Shown here one piece after another: positions 27,215 to 34,630 of a stretch of 64,000 nt of DNA (its first letter is position 1; each line of letters opens with the position of its first letter). The stretch comes from Rhizobium sp. CF080 (GTDB lineage Bacteria; Pseudomonadota; Alphaproteobacteria; Rhizobiales; Rhizobiaceae). A program made the translations under genes and the position numbers. The notes under the pieces are model-generated. The model worked only from the letters and a program-made list of their open reading frames with translations, was not told where the DNA came from and made no database searches. Where the stretch lies: contig NZ_AKKC02000015.1 of NCBI RefSeq assembly GCF_000282095.2, positions 558,001-622,000 of the forward strand, in the 5' to 3' direction.

Positions 27215-28081
27215 ATGAGTGAAACCAGCCGTTTCGTCGTTTCGTCCGAGTGGCTTCACAATGAGCTCGGCAGTCCCGACCTCAAGATCCTCGACGCGTC
27301 CTTCTACCTGCCGGCACAGAACCGCAATGCGGACGCCGAATACGCGGCCGGCCACATTCCCGGCGCCATCCGTTTCGACCATGACAAGGTCGCCGACCAC
27401 TCGACCGGCCTGCCGCATATGGTGCCGGCGCCCGACGTGTTTGCCGAGGCCGTCGGCCGGATGGGCATCTGCGAGAACGACCGGATCGTCATCTATGACG
27501 GCCCCGGCATCTTCTCCTCGCCGCGCGGCTGGTGGCTGTTCCGGATCATGGGTGCAAGCCAGGTCTTCGTACTCGACGGCGGCATCGACGGCTGGAAGGC
27601 CGAAGGCCGGCCGCTCGACACGACCGTGCCCTCGCCCGAACCCGTCACCTTTACCCCGAATTTCCGGGTCGACAAGGTGATCGATTTCCAGACCATGCTG
27701 TCGATCGTCAGCGACGGCACGCGCCAGATCGCCGATGCGCGGCCGGCCGGCCGTTTCGCCGGTACGGATCCCGAGCCTCGCGCCGGCATGCGCTCCGGCC
27801 ACATACCGGGCGCGGCCAGCCTTCCGTCCGGCACGTTCTCGGTCAACGGCAAGCTGCGTCCGCTGGCCGAGCTGCAAAAGGCGATCGAGGATGCCGGCAT
27901 CGACTTCGGCAAGCCGGTGGTGACGAGCTGCGGCTCGGGCATCACTGCCGCGATCATCACGCTGGCGCTCGAATCCCTCGGCCATGAGGACAATGCGCTT
28001 TACGACGGCTCCTGGACCGAATGGGGCAGCCGCCAGGACACGCCTATCGTTACCGGCCCGCCCTCGCCGAAAGCGGCGTGA
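27215..28081 (+). CDS. sseA: 3-mercaptopyruvate/thiosulfate sulfurtransferase
   Basis: A 288-residue two-rhodanese-domain sulfurtransferase. The N-terminal non-catalytic domain contains AEYAAGHIPGAIRFDHD; the C-terminal domain has RSGHIPGAASLP and the active-site loop CGSGITA near residue 239. A CG(S/T)G(V/I)TA loop is typical of the mercaptopyruvate-preferring SseA type. AAAGGAGA lies upstream of the ATG at 27215. The position after cysK and alaX supports a role in cysteine-derived sulfur transfer. Confidence 0.92.
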   Translation: MSETSRFVVSSEWLHNELGSPDLKILDASFYLPAQNRNADAEYAAGHIPGAIRFDHDKVADHSTGLPHMVPAPDVFAEAVGRMGICENDRIVIYDGPGIFSSPRGWWLFRIMGASQVFVLDGGIDGWKAEGRPLDTTVPSPEPVTFTPNFRVDKVIDFQTMLSIVSDGTRQIADARPAGRFAGTDPEPRAGMRSGHIPGAASLPSGTFSVNGKLRPLAELQKAIEDAGIDFGKPVVTSCGSGITAAIITLALESLGHEDNALYDGSWTEWGSRQDTPIVTGPPSPKAA

Positions 28082-28086
28082 GCGCC

Positions 28087-28644
28087 ATGGCGAAGAAGCC
28101 CGCTCCGCTCAATGCCCATGTCACCAGCCTGGAAATGACCGCACCGCCGAAAACGAGCCTGGCAGTGCCGGTGAATATCCAGACGGCGATCATCCGCGCA
28201 CCCGAAATCCCGCTTCACTATTACCGCTATCTCTACCGGCAGGTGGGAAAACGCTGGCACTGGTACAAGCGGCTGCGCATGAGTGACGAGGAACTTGCGG
28301 CGGCCATCCACAATCCACGTACCTCCGTAACGGTGCTTTACGTCAACGGCGCACCGGCTGGCTTTTTCGAACTGTTCAAGGAAAGCGACGACGTCATCGA
28401 GCTCTCCTATTTCGGGCTGTTCGAGCGGGCGATCGGGCTTGGTATCGGCAAGTGGTTCCTGCTCCAGGCGCTTTACTCCGCTTGGCAGGACAATCCGCAG
28501 AAGGTGACCGTCACCACCAATACGCTCGACCATCCGCGCGCCCTGCAGCTCTATCAGATGATGGGCTTCTCGCCGGTTTCGACCTATGAGGCGCTGGTTG
28601 CGCCGATGACGGATGCCGAGCTCCTGAAGGCGCTCGACGGCTGA
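28087..28644 (+). CDS. GNAT family N-acetyltransferase
   Basis: A 185-residue acetyltransferase. The core has VTVLYVNGAPAGFFELF, the acetyl-CoA pyrophosphate-loop region ERAIGLGIGKWFLLQAL (R-x-x-G-x-G type) near residue 120, and LDHPRALQLYQMMGF. Its substrate is unknown. The ATG at 28087 lies 5 bases after the sseA stop; the longer in-frame reading back to 28021 would overlap sseA and is not favoured. It ends in a TGATG junction with the next gene, indicating a polycistronic message. Confidence 0.83.
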   Translation: MAKKPAPLNAHVTSLEMTAPPKTSLAVPVNIQTAIIRAPEIPLHYYRYLYRQVGKRWHWYKRLRMSDEELAAAIHNPRTSVTVLYVNGAPAGFFELFKESDDVIELSYFGLFERAIGLGIGKWFLLQALYSAWQDNPQKVTVTTNTLDHPRALQLYQMMGFSPVSTYEALVAPMTDAELLKALDG

Positions 28645-29108
28645 TGTCGAAATTTTCACCCAAGGCGATCCTGATCGCTTTGGTGGTGATGATGCTCGTC
28701 GTCGTCCTGCTATTTGTCTCCTGGTGGGTTATCAGGATCGCGCTCTACACTCCGCAAACCGTCAGCATCGATCGGATCGACGTGCTGTGCTCAAAGCGGC
28801 CTCCTCGGCGGGGGCACGCGTTCCAACCAACGCGCAAGTGGAGCTCGGATTGCGGCGCGTTGCGGCGGCAGTTCGGGTCGCATGTATCCGAACACACGTT
28901 CATTTCCTTCACCTACGTCTCTCCCGCCGACAACAAGAGCTATCGCGGAACGCTCCAGCGGAGCCGGAACGACCGAAACCAGTCCGCGGGGACAGGCGAT
29001 CGGATCGAGATCGAAGCCTCACGGCTGATGCCCGAAACCTTCACCGACTGGTCGAGCCCCAGCATCGCCCCCGAAAACGTCATACGCCCGCCGACAGCGG
29101 GCAAATGA
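28644..29108 (+). CDS. Hypothetical membrane-anchored protein
   Basis: A 154-residue protein not recognised by family. Residues about 8-32 are a strong transmembrane segment (ILIALVVMMLVVVLLFVSWW), followed by a soluble, probably periplasmic, region with two cysteines (DVLCSKRP, SSDCGAL) that could form a disulfide. Its start shares the TGATG junction with the GNAT gene, so it is translationally coupled. The basic C-terminal half reads like protein, but confidence is moderate because no relative was recognised. Confidence 0.6.
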   Translation: MSKFSPKAILIALVVMMLVVVLLFVSWWVIRIALYTPQTVSIDRIDVLCSKRPPRRGHAFQPTRKWSSDCGALRRQFGSHVSEHTFISFTYVSPADNKSYRGTLQRSRNDRNQSAGTGDRIEIEASRLMPETFTDWSSPSIAPENVIRPPTAGK

Positions 29109-29218
29109 TACAGGTCCGCCAGCGCGGCACATTTCATATTCTTGAGGCCCCGCAAGTATCGGGTGGCGGGGAGTAGCCGGTGGAGTCATCTCTTGTGCAA
29201 CACGAACAGGAGAACGCC

Positions 29219-29722
29219 ATGACCATCGCCTTCATCGCCATGCCCGCCGCCGATGCCGAGCACCTCTGGAACGGCGGCACCGACGCCTACGGCCGCCAGC
29301 CCGAAACGATGACCTCCGACGGCCCCGGTTATCCCTGCCGCCATTGCCTCAAGAACATCGATGCCGGCGAGGAACTGCTGGTTCTCGCCTACCGGCCCTT
29401 CCCCGAACTGCAACCCTATGCGGAAACCGGCCCGATCTTCCTGCACAAGCAGCCCTGCCGACGTTATGCGGCGGAAGAGGTTCTGCCGCCCATGCTGTCG
29501 AGCACCGACTATATCGTCCGCGGCTACGGCCAAGACGACCGGATCGTCTATGGCAGCGGCGCGGTGACGCCGACGGAGAGGATCGCCTCGCGCGCCGAGG
29601 AACTGCTGGCCCGCGCCGACATCGCCTATGTGCATGTCCGCTCGGCCCGCAACAATTGCTACCAGTGCCGGATCGACAAGGTCGAGGTGCCAGCGTTCGC
29701 AGGCGCGGCTCTGGCGATCTGA
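29219..29722 (+). CDS. DUF1203 family protein
   Basis: A 167-residue cytoplasmic protein of the DUF1203 family. It has the conserved Cys pair PCRHCLKNI near residue 41, LLVLAYRPFPELQPYAETGPIF (split) and HKQPCRRY, then YIVRGYGQDDRIVYGSG and RSARNNCYQCRIDKV. Function unknown. AGGAGA precedes the ATG at 29219. It stands 110 bases after the small membrane protein gene and ends before a strong hairpin shared with the convergent PadR gene. Confidence 0.85.
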   Translation: MTIAFIAMPAADAEHLWNGGTDAYGRQPETMTSDGPGYPCRHCLKNIDAGEELLVLAYRPFPELQPYAETGPIFLHKQPCRRYAAEEVLPPMLSSTDYIVRGYGQDDRIVYGSGAVTPTERIASRAEELLARADIAYVHVRSARNNCYQCRIDKVEVPAFAGAALAI

Positions 29723-29729
29723 AAGCGAA

Positions 29730-29758
29730 GGCGCGCCGTTCTACCGAAGCGGCGCGCC
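29730..29758. terminator. Bidirectional hairpin between DUF1203 and PadR genes
   Basis: GGCGCGCCG and CGGCGCGCC are perfect 9-bp arms around an 11-base loop, placed between two convergent genes. It lacks a clear T run on either side, so it may act as a processing or Rho-assisted end rather than a classical terminator. Confidence 0.55.
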
Positions 29759-29788
29759 ATCATCTTCGTTCTCAAGCCTGCTTAAGCT

Positions 29789-30475
29789 TCAGTTCTGGGT
29801 ATTGTCGCCCTGCTCGTCGTCGCGTTCGAGGTTTTCGGCGAAATCGAGCAGCAGCCTGACGATCTCGCCGCCCTTCTTTTCGTCACCCTCGAGCTTGCGG
29901 GCGATCACCTCCCGAAGGTTGAGCATGGCCGCATCGACGCTGCGCGGCAGTGACGGGCCGGTGTCGCGGCCGCGCTCGTGGCGGTCCTGCCGCTGCTTGA
30001 TGCGCTCGGCGAGTTGCGACAGCCGGTCGAGGATCATCGCGGCAAAGCTGCGGTTTTCGTCGAGATACTTGCGGCCTTCGTCGGTGATTGCATAACGCTT
30101 CTTGTTGCCGTCCGCCTCGGCGACGACGTAGCCGGCCTCTTCGAGATAGGTCAGCGTCGGGTAGATGACGCCGGGGCTCGGCGCGTAGAAGCCGTAGGTG
30201 AGATCCTCGATATGCTTGATGATCTCGTATCCATGGCGCGGCTCCTTCTCGATCAGCGCCAATACGACGAGGCGCAGGTCGCCCTGCATCAGGAACCGGC
30301 CGATACGGCCATCGCCCTCATCGCCGAAACCGCGGCCGCCGCCGGGACCGCCCCGGCCGCCGCGTCCAAATCCTCCGCCAAGCGGGCCGCCGCGCGCAGC
30401 GAACACTTCCTCGAAACCCTTGCGGCCGCCGCGTTCGCCGCAACCATTGCGTCCATCGAACCTGTGTTTAAACAT
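29789..30475 (-). CDS. PadR-family repressor, YqjI-like, with glycine-rich N-terminus
   Basis: A 228-residue regulator. The first about 60 residues are Gly/Arg-rich (GGGFGRGGRGGPGGGRG), followed by a PadR winged helix (DLRLVVLALIEKEPRHGYEI split, YAPSPGVIYPTLTYLEEAGY) and a charged C-terminal helix region. The arrangement resembles the nickel/iron-linked repressor YqjI of E. coli, whose N-terminus is His/Cys-rich; here only one Cys and one His are present, so metal sensing is doubtful. AAGGAGA precedes the ATG at 30475. Two copies of a TATATCTAA-type operator lie directly upstream, indicating autoregulation. Confidence 0.87.
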   Translation of the reverse strand: MFKHRFDGRNGCGERGGRKGFEEVFAARGGPLGGGFGRGGRGGPGGGRGFGDEGDGRIGRFLMQGDLRLVVLALIEKEPRHGYEIIKHIEDLTYGFYAPSPGVIYPTLTYLEEAGYVVAEADGNKKRYAITDEGRKYLDENRSFAAMILDRLSQLAERIKQRQDRHERGRDTGPSLPRSVDAAMLNLREVIARKLEGDEKKGGEIVRLLLDFAENLERDDEQGDNTQN

Positions 30476-30499
30476 TTTTATCTCCTTAGACTGTCTTTC

Positions 30500-30555
30500 G
30501 ATATATCTAAAGATAGCGACTCCCAGGCTTTCGTCAATCACTTAGATATATCTAA
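30500..30555. promoter_or_regulatory. Two PadR operator copies upstream of the padR-like gene
   Basis: A perfect palindrome TTAGATATATCTAA lies at 30542-30555, and GATATATCTAA occurs again at 30500-30510, 42 bp away (four helical turns). They sit 25 to 80 bases upstream of the PadR start, where a promoter is expected. The TATATCTA core fits PadR/YqjI-type sites. The repeat and symmetry are seen directly; binding is inferred. Confidence 0.72.
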
Positions 30556-30582
30556 ATCATATCTGATTGATTTTGAACACAG

Positions 30583-30611
30583 AAAAACGCCGGACGTATA
30601 ACGCCCGGCGT
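30583..30611 (-). terminator. Intrinsic terminator of the alanine dehydrogenase gene
   Basis: On the minus strand ACGCCGG and CCGGCGT are perfect arms separated by 11 bases, immediately followed by a run of five T (complement of 30583-30587). It lies about 37 bases past the ald stop codon and ends transcription before the PadR operator region. Confidence 0.82.
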
Positions 30612-30647
30612 CTCTCCAGCCCCTAACTGATGGCTAAGCCGCCCCGG

Positions 30648-31766
30648 TTACGCGACGCTGAGCAGGCTTTCCGGCGCGAAGGCCTCGTAGCCTAGCGCTT
30701 CTGCGACCGGCTTGTTGGTCACCCGGCCTCTGTGGACATTGAGGCCGTTGCGAAGATGCCTGTCTTCGGCGATCGCCCGCAGCCCACGGTCGGCCAGCGC
30801 CAGCCCGTGCTGCAGCGTCGCATTGTTCAGCGCATGCGCCGACGTCACCGGCACGGCGCCCGGCATGTTGGCCACGCAATAATGCACGATGCCGTCGACC
30901 TCATAGGTCGGTTCAGAATGGGTCGTTGCATGCGAGGTCTCGAAGCAGCCGCCCTGATCGATCGCGACGTCGACCATGACCGCGCCCTGTTTCATGCCCG
31001 ACAGCATTTCGCGGCTGACCAGTTTGGGAGCCGCGGCGCCGGGGATCAACACGGCGCCGATGATGAGATCGGCACTGAAGACTTCCTCTTCCACCGCGTC
31101 GATCGTCGAATAGCGGGTATGGACGCGGCCATTGAAAATGTCGTCGAGCTGGCGAAGACGTGGCAGCGACCGATCGATGATCGACACGTCGGCGCCGAGG
31201 CCGGCGGCCATCCGGGCCGCATGCAGGCCGACGACGCCGCCACCGATGACGGCGACCTTGGCCGGCAGCACGCCCGGCACGCCGCCGAGCAGGATACCCC
31301 GGCCACCATTCGCCTTCTGAAGCGCGGTTGCGCCCGCCTGGATCGCCAGGCGACCGGCGACTTCCGACATCGGAGCCAGCAGCGGCAACCCGCCGCGCTC
31401 GTCGGTCACGGTTTCATAAGCGATGGCGGTGACGCCGGAGGCGAGCAGACCCTTGGTCTGTTCCGGATCGGGCGCGAGATGGAGATAGGTATAGAGGAGC
31501 TGGCCGTCGCGGAGCTGCACCCATTCGGAGGGCTGCGGTTCCTTGACCTTAACGACCATGTCGGATTTTTCGAAGATTTCCTTGGCCGAACCGACGATCC
31601 TGGCTCCGGCTGCCGCATAGGCGCCGTCATCTGCGCCGATGCCGGCGCCAGCCTTTGTTTCGATCAGCACTTCGTGGCCATGGGCCACATATTCACGTAC
31701 CGCGCCGGGGGTAAGCCCTACGCGATATTCATGGTTTTTGATTTCCTTCGGGCATCCGACACGCAT
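30648..31766 (-). CDS. ald: Alanine dehydrogenase
   Basis: A 372-residue NAD-dependent enzyme interconverting L-alanine and pyruvate plus ammonium. It starts MRVGCPKEIKNHEYRVGLTP with the substrate-binding Arg/Lys region, has VKVKEPQPSEW, the NAD fold VAVIGGGVVGLHAARMA near residue 170, and VDVAIDQGGCFETSHATTHSEP near residue 270. Length is normal. It is divergent from an Lrp-type regulator, the standard ald/aldR arrangement, and has its own intrinsic terminator. Confidence 0.95.
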   Translation of the reverse strand: MRVGCPKEIKNHEYRVGLTPGAVREYVAHGHEVLIETKAGAGIGADDGAYAAAGARIVGSAKEIFEKSDMVVKVKEPQPSEWVQLRDGQLLYTYLHLAPDPEQTKGLLASGVTAIAYETVTDERGGLPLLAPMSEVAGRLAIQAGATALQKANGGRGILLGGVPGVLPAKVAVIGGGVVGLHAARMAAGLGADVSIIDRSLPRLRQLDDIFNGRVHTRYSTIDAVEEEVFSADLIIGAVLIPGAAAPKLVSREMLSGMKQGAVMVDVAIDQGGCFETSHATTHSEPTYEVDGIVHYCVANMPGAVPVTSAHALNNATLQHGLALADRGLRAIAEDRHLRNGLNVHRGRVTNKPVAEALGYEAFAPESLLSVA

Positions 31767-31867
31767 ACAGCGTTCCTCTCAGGTTGTGGCTTTCGCCGGT
31801 TGATGTTCCCAACCCAAGCAAACCAGAGAATCGCGCGAATGTCCTTGCGAAGACGAATTGCGGAACA

Positions 31868-31893
31868 TCGTATTTTCGCAGATAATTGCGTGA
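31868..31893. promoter_or_regulatory. Candidate Lrp/AldR site in the ald-lrp divergent region
   Basis: Within the 154-base divergent region the sequence TTTCGCA-gataat-TGCGTGAA is an imperfect inverted repeat (CGCA/TGCG with flanking TT/AA). A related AATTGCG lies about 20 bases to the left. Lrp-type regulators bind such loosely symmetric, AT-centred repeats. Weak but well placed. Confidence 0.35.
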
Positions 31894-31920
31894 ACCGAGA
31901 ATATTTCGAAGGATCTACCA

Positions 31921-32382
31921 ATGAGCGCCATGGATGCCATTGATCTTGCGATCTTGCGGGCCCTACAGCAGGAAGGCCGGATCTCCAATGCGGAGCTTGC
32001 CGAGCGGGTCGGGCTGTCGCCATCGGCCTGTTCGCGGCGGCTCGACATCCTCGAGAAAAGCGGCACGATCAGCGGCTATCACGCCCGCCTTTCCAACAAG
32101 GCGCTCGACTACAAGATGATGGTGATCGTCCATATCTCGCTGTCCGGCCAGTTTGCCAAGACGCTTACCGAGTTCGAGGCGGCGGTGAAGCTCTGTCCCA
32201 ATGTGCTGGTCTGTTACCTGATGTCCGGCGAATACGACTATATCCTGCGGGTCGCGGCCAAGGATCTCGAGGATTACGAGCGCATCCATCGCGACTGGCT
32301 GTCGGCGCTGCCGCATGTGGTGAAGATCAATTCGAGCTTCGCGCTGCGCGAAATCATCGACAAGCCGAATGTAGGGTTATGA
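31921..32382 (+). CDS. Lrp/AsnC-family transcriptional regulator (AldR-like)
   Basis: A 153-residue Lrp-family protein. Residues about 4-60 hold the helix-turn-helix (AIDLAILRALQQEGRISNAELAERVGLSPSACSRRL split), and residues about 70-145 the RAM effector domain (VIVHISLSGQ, YLMSGEYDYILRVAAKDLEDYERI split). It is divergent from ald and very likely activates it in response to alanine, as in other alphaproteobacteria. Its last 6 bases overlap the end of the convergent EamA gene. Confidence 0.92.
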   Translation: MSAMDAIDLAILRALQQEGRISNAELAERVGLSPSACSRRLDILEKSGTISGYHARLSNKALDYKMMVIVHISLSGQFAKTLTEFEAAVKLCPNVLVCYLMSGEYDYILRVAAKDLEDYERIHRDWLSALPHVVKINSSFALREIIDKPNVGL

Positions 32383-33210
32383 AACGCCGATGAGGATGGC
32401 GCCGGCCGCGACCACTATGCAGGCAGCGATCCGCTTCGCGGACAGGGTCTCGCCGAGAAACAGCCAGCCGATCAGCACCGCGAACACGACGCTGGTTTCC
32501 CGCAGCGCCGAAACCGGCCCCGCCGGGGCCATCGAATAGGCGACCAGCACCGCGCCGTAGGAGACGAGCGACACCAGGCCTCCGCCGACCGCCTTGAGCG
32601 TTTCGCGCGATCGCAGATCGACCCGCAGGCGTCCACGCATTGCCATGAAGGCGACCAGGAGCAGGATGCCGGGCAATACGAACACCCAGGTGATATAGGC
32701 GCTGGTATTGCCGGACAGGCGAATGCCGACAGCGTCGACGGTCGAATAACCGGCAATCGAAACGCCGGTCGCCAGCGCGTAGAGCATCGAACCGGTAGAG
32801 GCTTTCCCTTTGCCAAGGGCAAGAAGCATGATGCCGAGCACCACGAAACAGATGCCGACCATGGAGAGCGGCAGCGGCAGTTCCCTCGCGAAGATCACCC
32901 CCGCCAGCGTCACCAGCAGCGGCGCGCTGCCGCGGATGATCGGATAGACCTGACCCAGTTCCCCATGCCGATAGGCGGCGACCAGCAACAGGCTGTAGAT
33001 GAGCTGGAAGACCGCGGAGCCAACCAGATAGGGCCATGCTTCGGCAGCCGGCAGCGGCAGGATCAATGCCACCGGCAAGGCCGCAACCGTCATGGCCAGC
33101 GCCATGATTGTCATCGTCCAGAACCGGTCGGCGCCGGAGCGCAGGAATGCGTTCCAGCAGGCATGAAGCACGGCCGCGAAAAGAGCGAGCAGGACGACGG
33201 ATGTGCTCAT
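32377..33210 (-). CDS. EamA/DMT-superfamily transporter
   Basis: A 277-residue inner-membrane protein with about ten transmembrane helices in two EamA repeats. PIIRGSAPLLVTLAGVIFARE near residue 90 and SALRETSVVFAVLIGWLFLGE near residue 230 are the paired repeat signatures. Relatives export amino acids or other metabolites; the substrate is not deducible. Its ATG overlaps the stop of the TetR gene (ATGA), so the pair forms an operon and the exporter is probably under that repressor. Confidence 0.88.
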   Translation of the reverse strand: MSTSVVLLALFAAVLHACWNAFLRSGADRFWTMTIMALAMTVAALPVALILPLPAAEAWPYLVGSAVFQLIYSLLLVAAYRHGELGQVYPIIRGSAPLLVTLAGVIFARELPLPLSMVGICFVVLGIMLLALGKGKASTGSMLYALATGVSIAGYSTVDAVGIRLSGNTSAYITWVFVLPGILLLVAFMAMRGRLRVDLRSRETLKAVGGGLVSLVSYGAVLVAYSMAPAGPVSALRETSVVFAVLIGWLFLGETLSAKRIAACIVVAAGAILIGVS

Positions 33211-33806
33211 GTACGGCGGCTCGCGGCGATGATATCCGATGCCGCCTTGCGTGCGGCATCGATGGCTTTGCCGCCCTGCCCCATCTCGGCCATCAGGGTC
33301 GCTCCCTCCAGGAGCATCAGGATTGCCGTGGAGGTCGTTTCAGCTTCGGCACCGGACATCCATTTCGCCAGAATCTCCGCCATGCGGCGCCTCAGGCTTT
33401 CCTTCTGCCTGACGGCGGCTTCGAAGACAGGATGGCCGGGCGAGCCATATTCCGCAAGCGCATGGGCGAACAGGCAGCCGTTGAAATCCGCTCGGTCGAA
33501 CCAGCGCCCGTACCACGCGATAATATCGTCGATCATTCCTTCCGGTTGCTTCGATGCGGCGGCCATGCGGTCGAGCTGCTCTTCGAAACGCCGGAACCGC
33601 TCATCGAGGACTTCGACGATCAAGCCCTCCTTGGATGGAAAATGGCGGTACATGGTCATCTTGGCCACTTGGGCCTCGGCGATGATCCGGTCGATGCCGG
33701 TCGCATGAAAGCCGTCCCGCGTGAACAGCCTGTAGGCCGTCTCGACAATATGCTGCCGCTTCGAGAAAGCTTGCGAGGTCTGCGCGGATGACAAGGAAAA
33801 CACCAT
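33207..33806 (-). CDS. TetR-family repressor of the EamA operon
   Basis: A 199-residue TetR regulator. Residues about 13-60 are the DNA-binding domain (KRQHIVETAYRLFTRDGFHATGIDRII, split, and KMTMYRHFPSKEGLI); the C-terminal part is a TetR_C domain with CLFAHALAEYGSPGHPVF. The ATG at 33806 directly abuts a perfect 28-bp palindrome and has no ribosome site, suggesting leaderless translation; a reading from 33842 would translate through the palindrome. First gene of a two-gene unit with the transporter. Confidence 0.9.
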   Translation of the reverse strand: MVFSLSSAQTSQAFSKRQHIVETAYRLFTRDGFHATGIDRIIAEAQVAKMTMYRHFPSKEGLIVEVLDERFRRFEEQLDRMAAASKQPEGMIDDIIAWYGRWFDRADFNGCLFAHALAEYGSPGHPVFEAAVRQKESLRRRMAEILAKWMSGAEAETTSTAILMLLEGATLMAEMGQGGKAIDAARKAASDIIAASRRT

Positions 33807-33834
33807 AGTGATGAGACAGATCTGTCTCATCACT
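33807..33834. promoter_or_regulatory. Perfect 28-bp palindromic operator at the TetR start
   Basis: The left arm AGTGATGAGACAGA (33807-33820) is followed without a gap by its exact reverse complement (33821-33834). A perfect 28-bp palindrome is very unlikely by chance. It touches the predicted start codon of the TetR gene, so repressor binding would block transcription start or early elongation. Autoregulation is inferred. Confidence 0.85.
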
Positions 33835-33988
33835 AGCGGCATCGCATACAGCCGTCAAGTCACTGCGTTCAGAGGTTCGACGCCAGGAGAATTCGGGTCA
33901 TCGATAGACTTTTACAGATCGACCTAAGCGGACTTCAATAGGTCTTCCTTATTGGTGGGAACAGAGGAAACAACGGGGACCATATTAC

Positions 33989-34327
33989 ATGACCACCACC
34001 AGTACCGGACGGATGAAGACCCGCAGCGCCGAGCGAAAGAAGACCCGCATTCTCGGCACGGTCAAATATTTCAACCAGGCGGTCCAGGGTCGCGTCACCG
34101 ATCTCTCGGCGACCGGCATGGCGCTCGATCTCGGCGGACGCACCTTGCATGCCGCAGACGGCAGCCCGGTCCGGGTCGAAAGCGACGAGCTCGGCATCCT
34201 GGAAGGCACCGTCAAGTGGCGGCGCAGCGGCCGGCTCGGCGTGCAGTTCAGCATCAACAGCAATGCGCTGGCGCAGGTCTCGTCCTATTTCCGCTTCTTC
34301 CACAAGGACGTGCCGACGTCGCGATGA
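33989..34327 (+). CDS. PilZ-domain protein
   Basis: A 112-residue single-domain PilZ protein, a likely c-di-GMP receptor. The binding motifs are present: RKKTR near residue 16 (RxxxR) and TDLSATGMAL near residue 37 (D-x-S-x-x-G). The strands GRTLHAADGSPVRVESDELG and GTVKWRRSGRLGVQF complete the barrel. It stands alone upstream of the HWE kinase gene. The window also encodes two GGDEF proteins about 10 kb away that could supply its ligand. Confidence 0.88.
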   Translation: MTTTSTGRMKTRSAERKKTRILGTVKYFNQAVQGRVTDLSATGMALDLGGRTLHAADGSPVRVESDELGILEGTVKWRRSGRLGVQFSINSNALAQVSSYFRFFHKDVPTSR

Positions 34328-34630
34328 GGTCGGCCGGGCTTAATCTCGCCGGCCATCCCATTTTCAACACATTCGCGATTTCCCGAATCACAATGCACAA
34401 ATGGAAACAATGTAAAGGCCGTAGAAGCGCGAAATATCAAGCCAAAATGGGTGTTTACCAGATATTTACTACTTGCCGTTGAATTCATAAATGATAAAGT
34501 CCTAATCTATCCGAAGCAAGCAAACTAAAAACCGCCCTCGTTAAGAGTAGCGGCTGTTCAAGCGTCCCCGTTTTTTTCGCCTGCATTGAGCTGACCGCCC
34601 CAGCGCACAGGCAAAGCCAAGGATGCTTAG
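34328..34630. other. AT-rich intergenic region before the HWE kinase gene
   Basis: About 300 bases, clearly more AT-rich than the surroundings, between the PilZ gene and the histidine kinase. It probably holds the kinase promoter. I found no exact EcfG-type site, RNA gene or convincing small ORF. Confidence 0.5.

Noticed and set aside
26489..27985. A 498-codon antisense frame across alaX and sseA
   Set aside because: Low-complexity composition and full overlap with two recognised enzymes.
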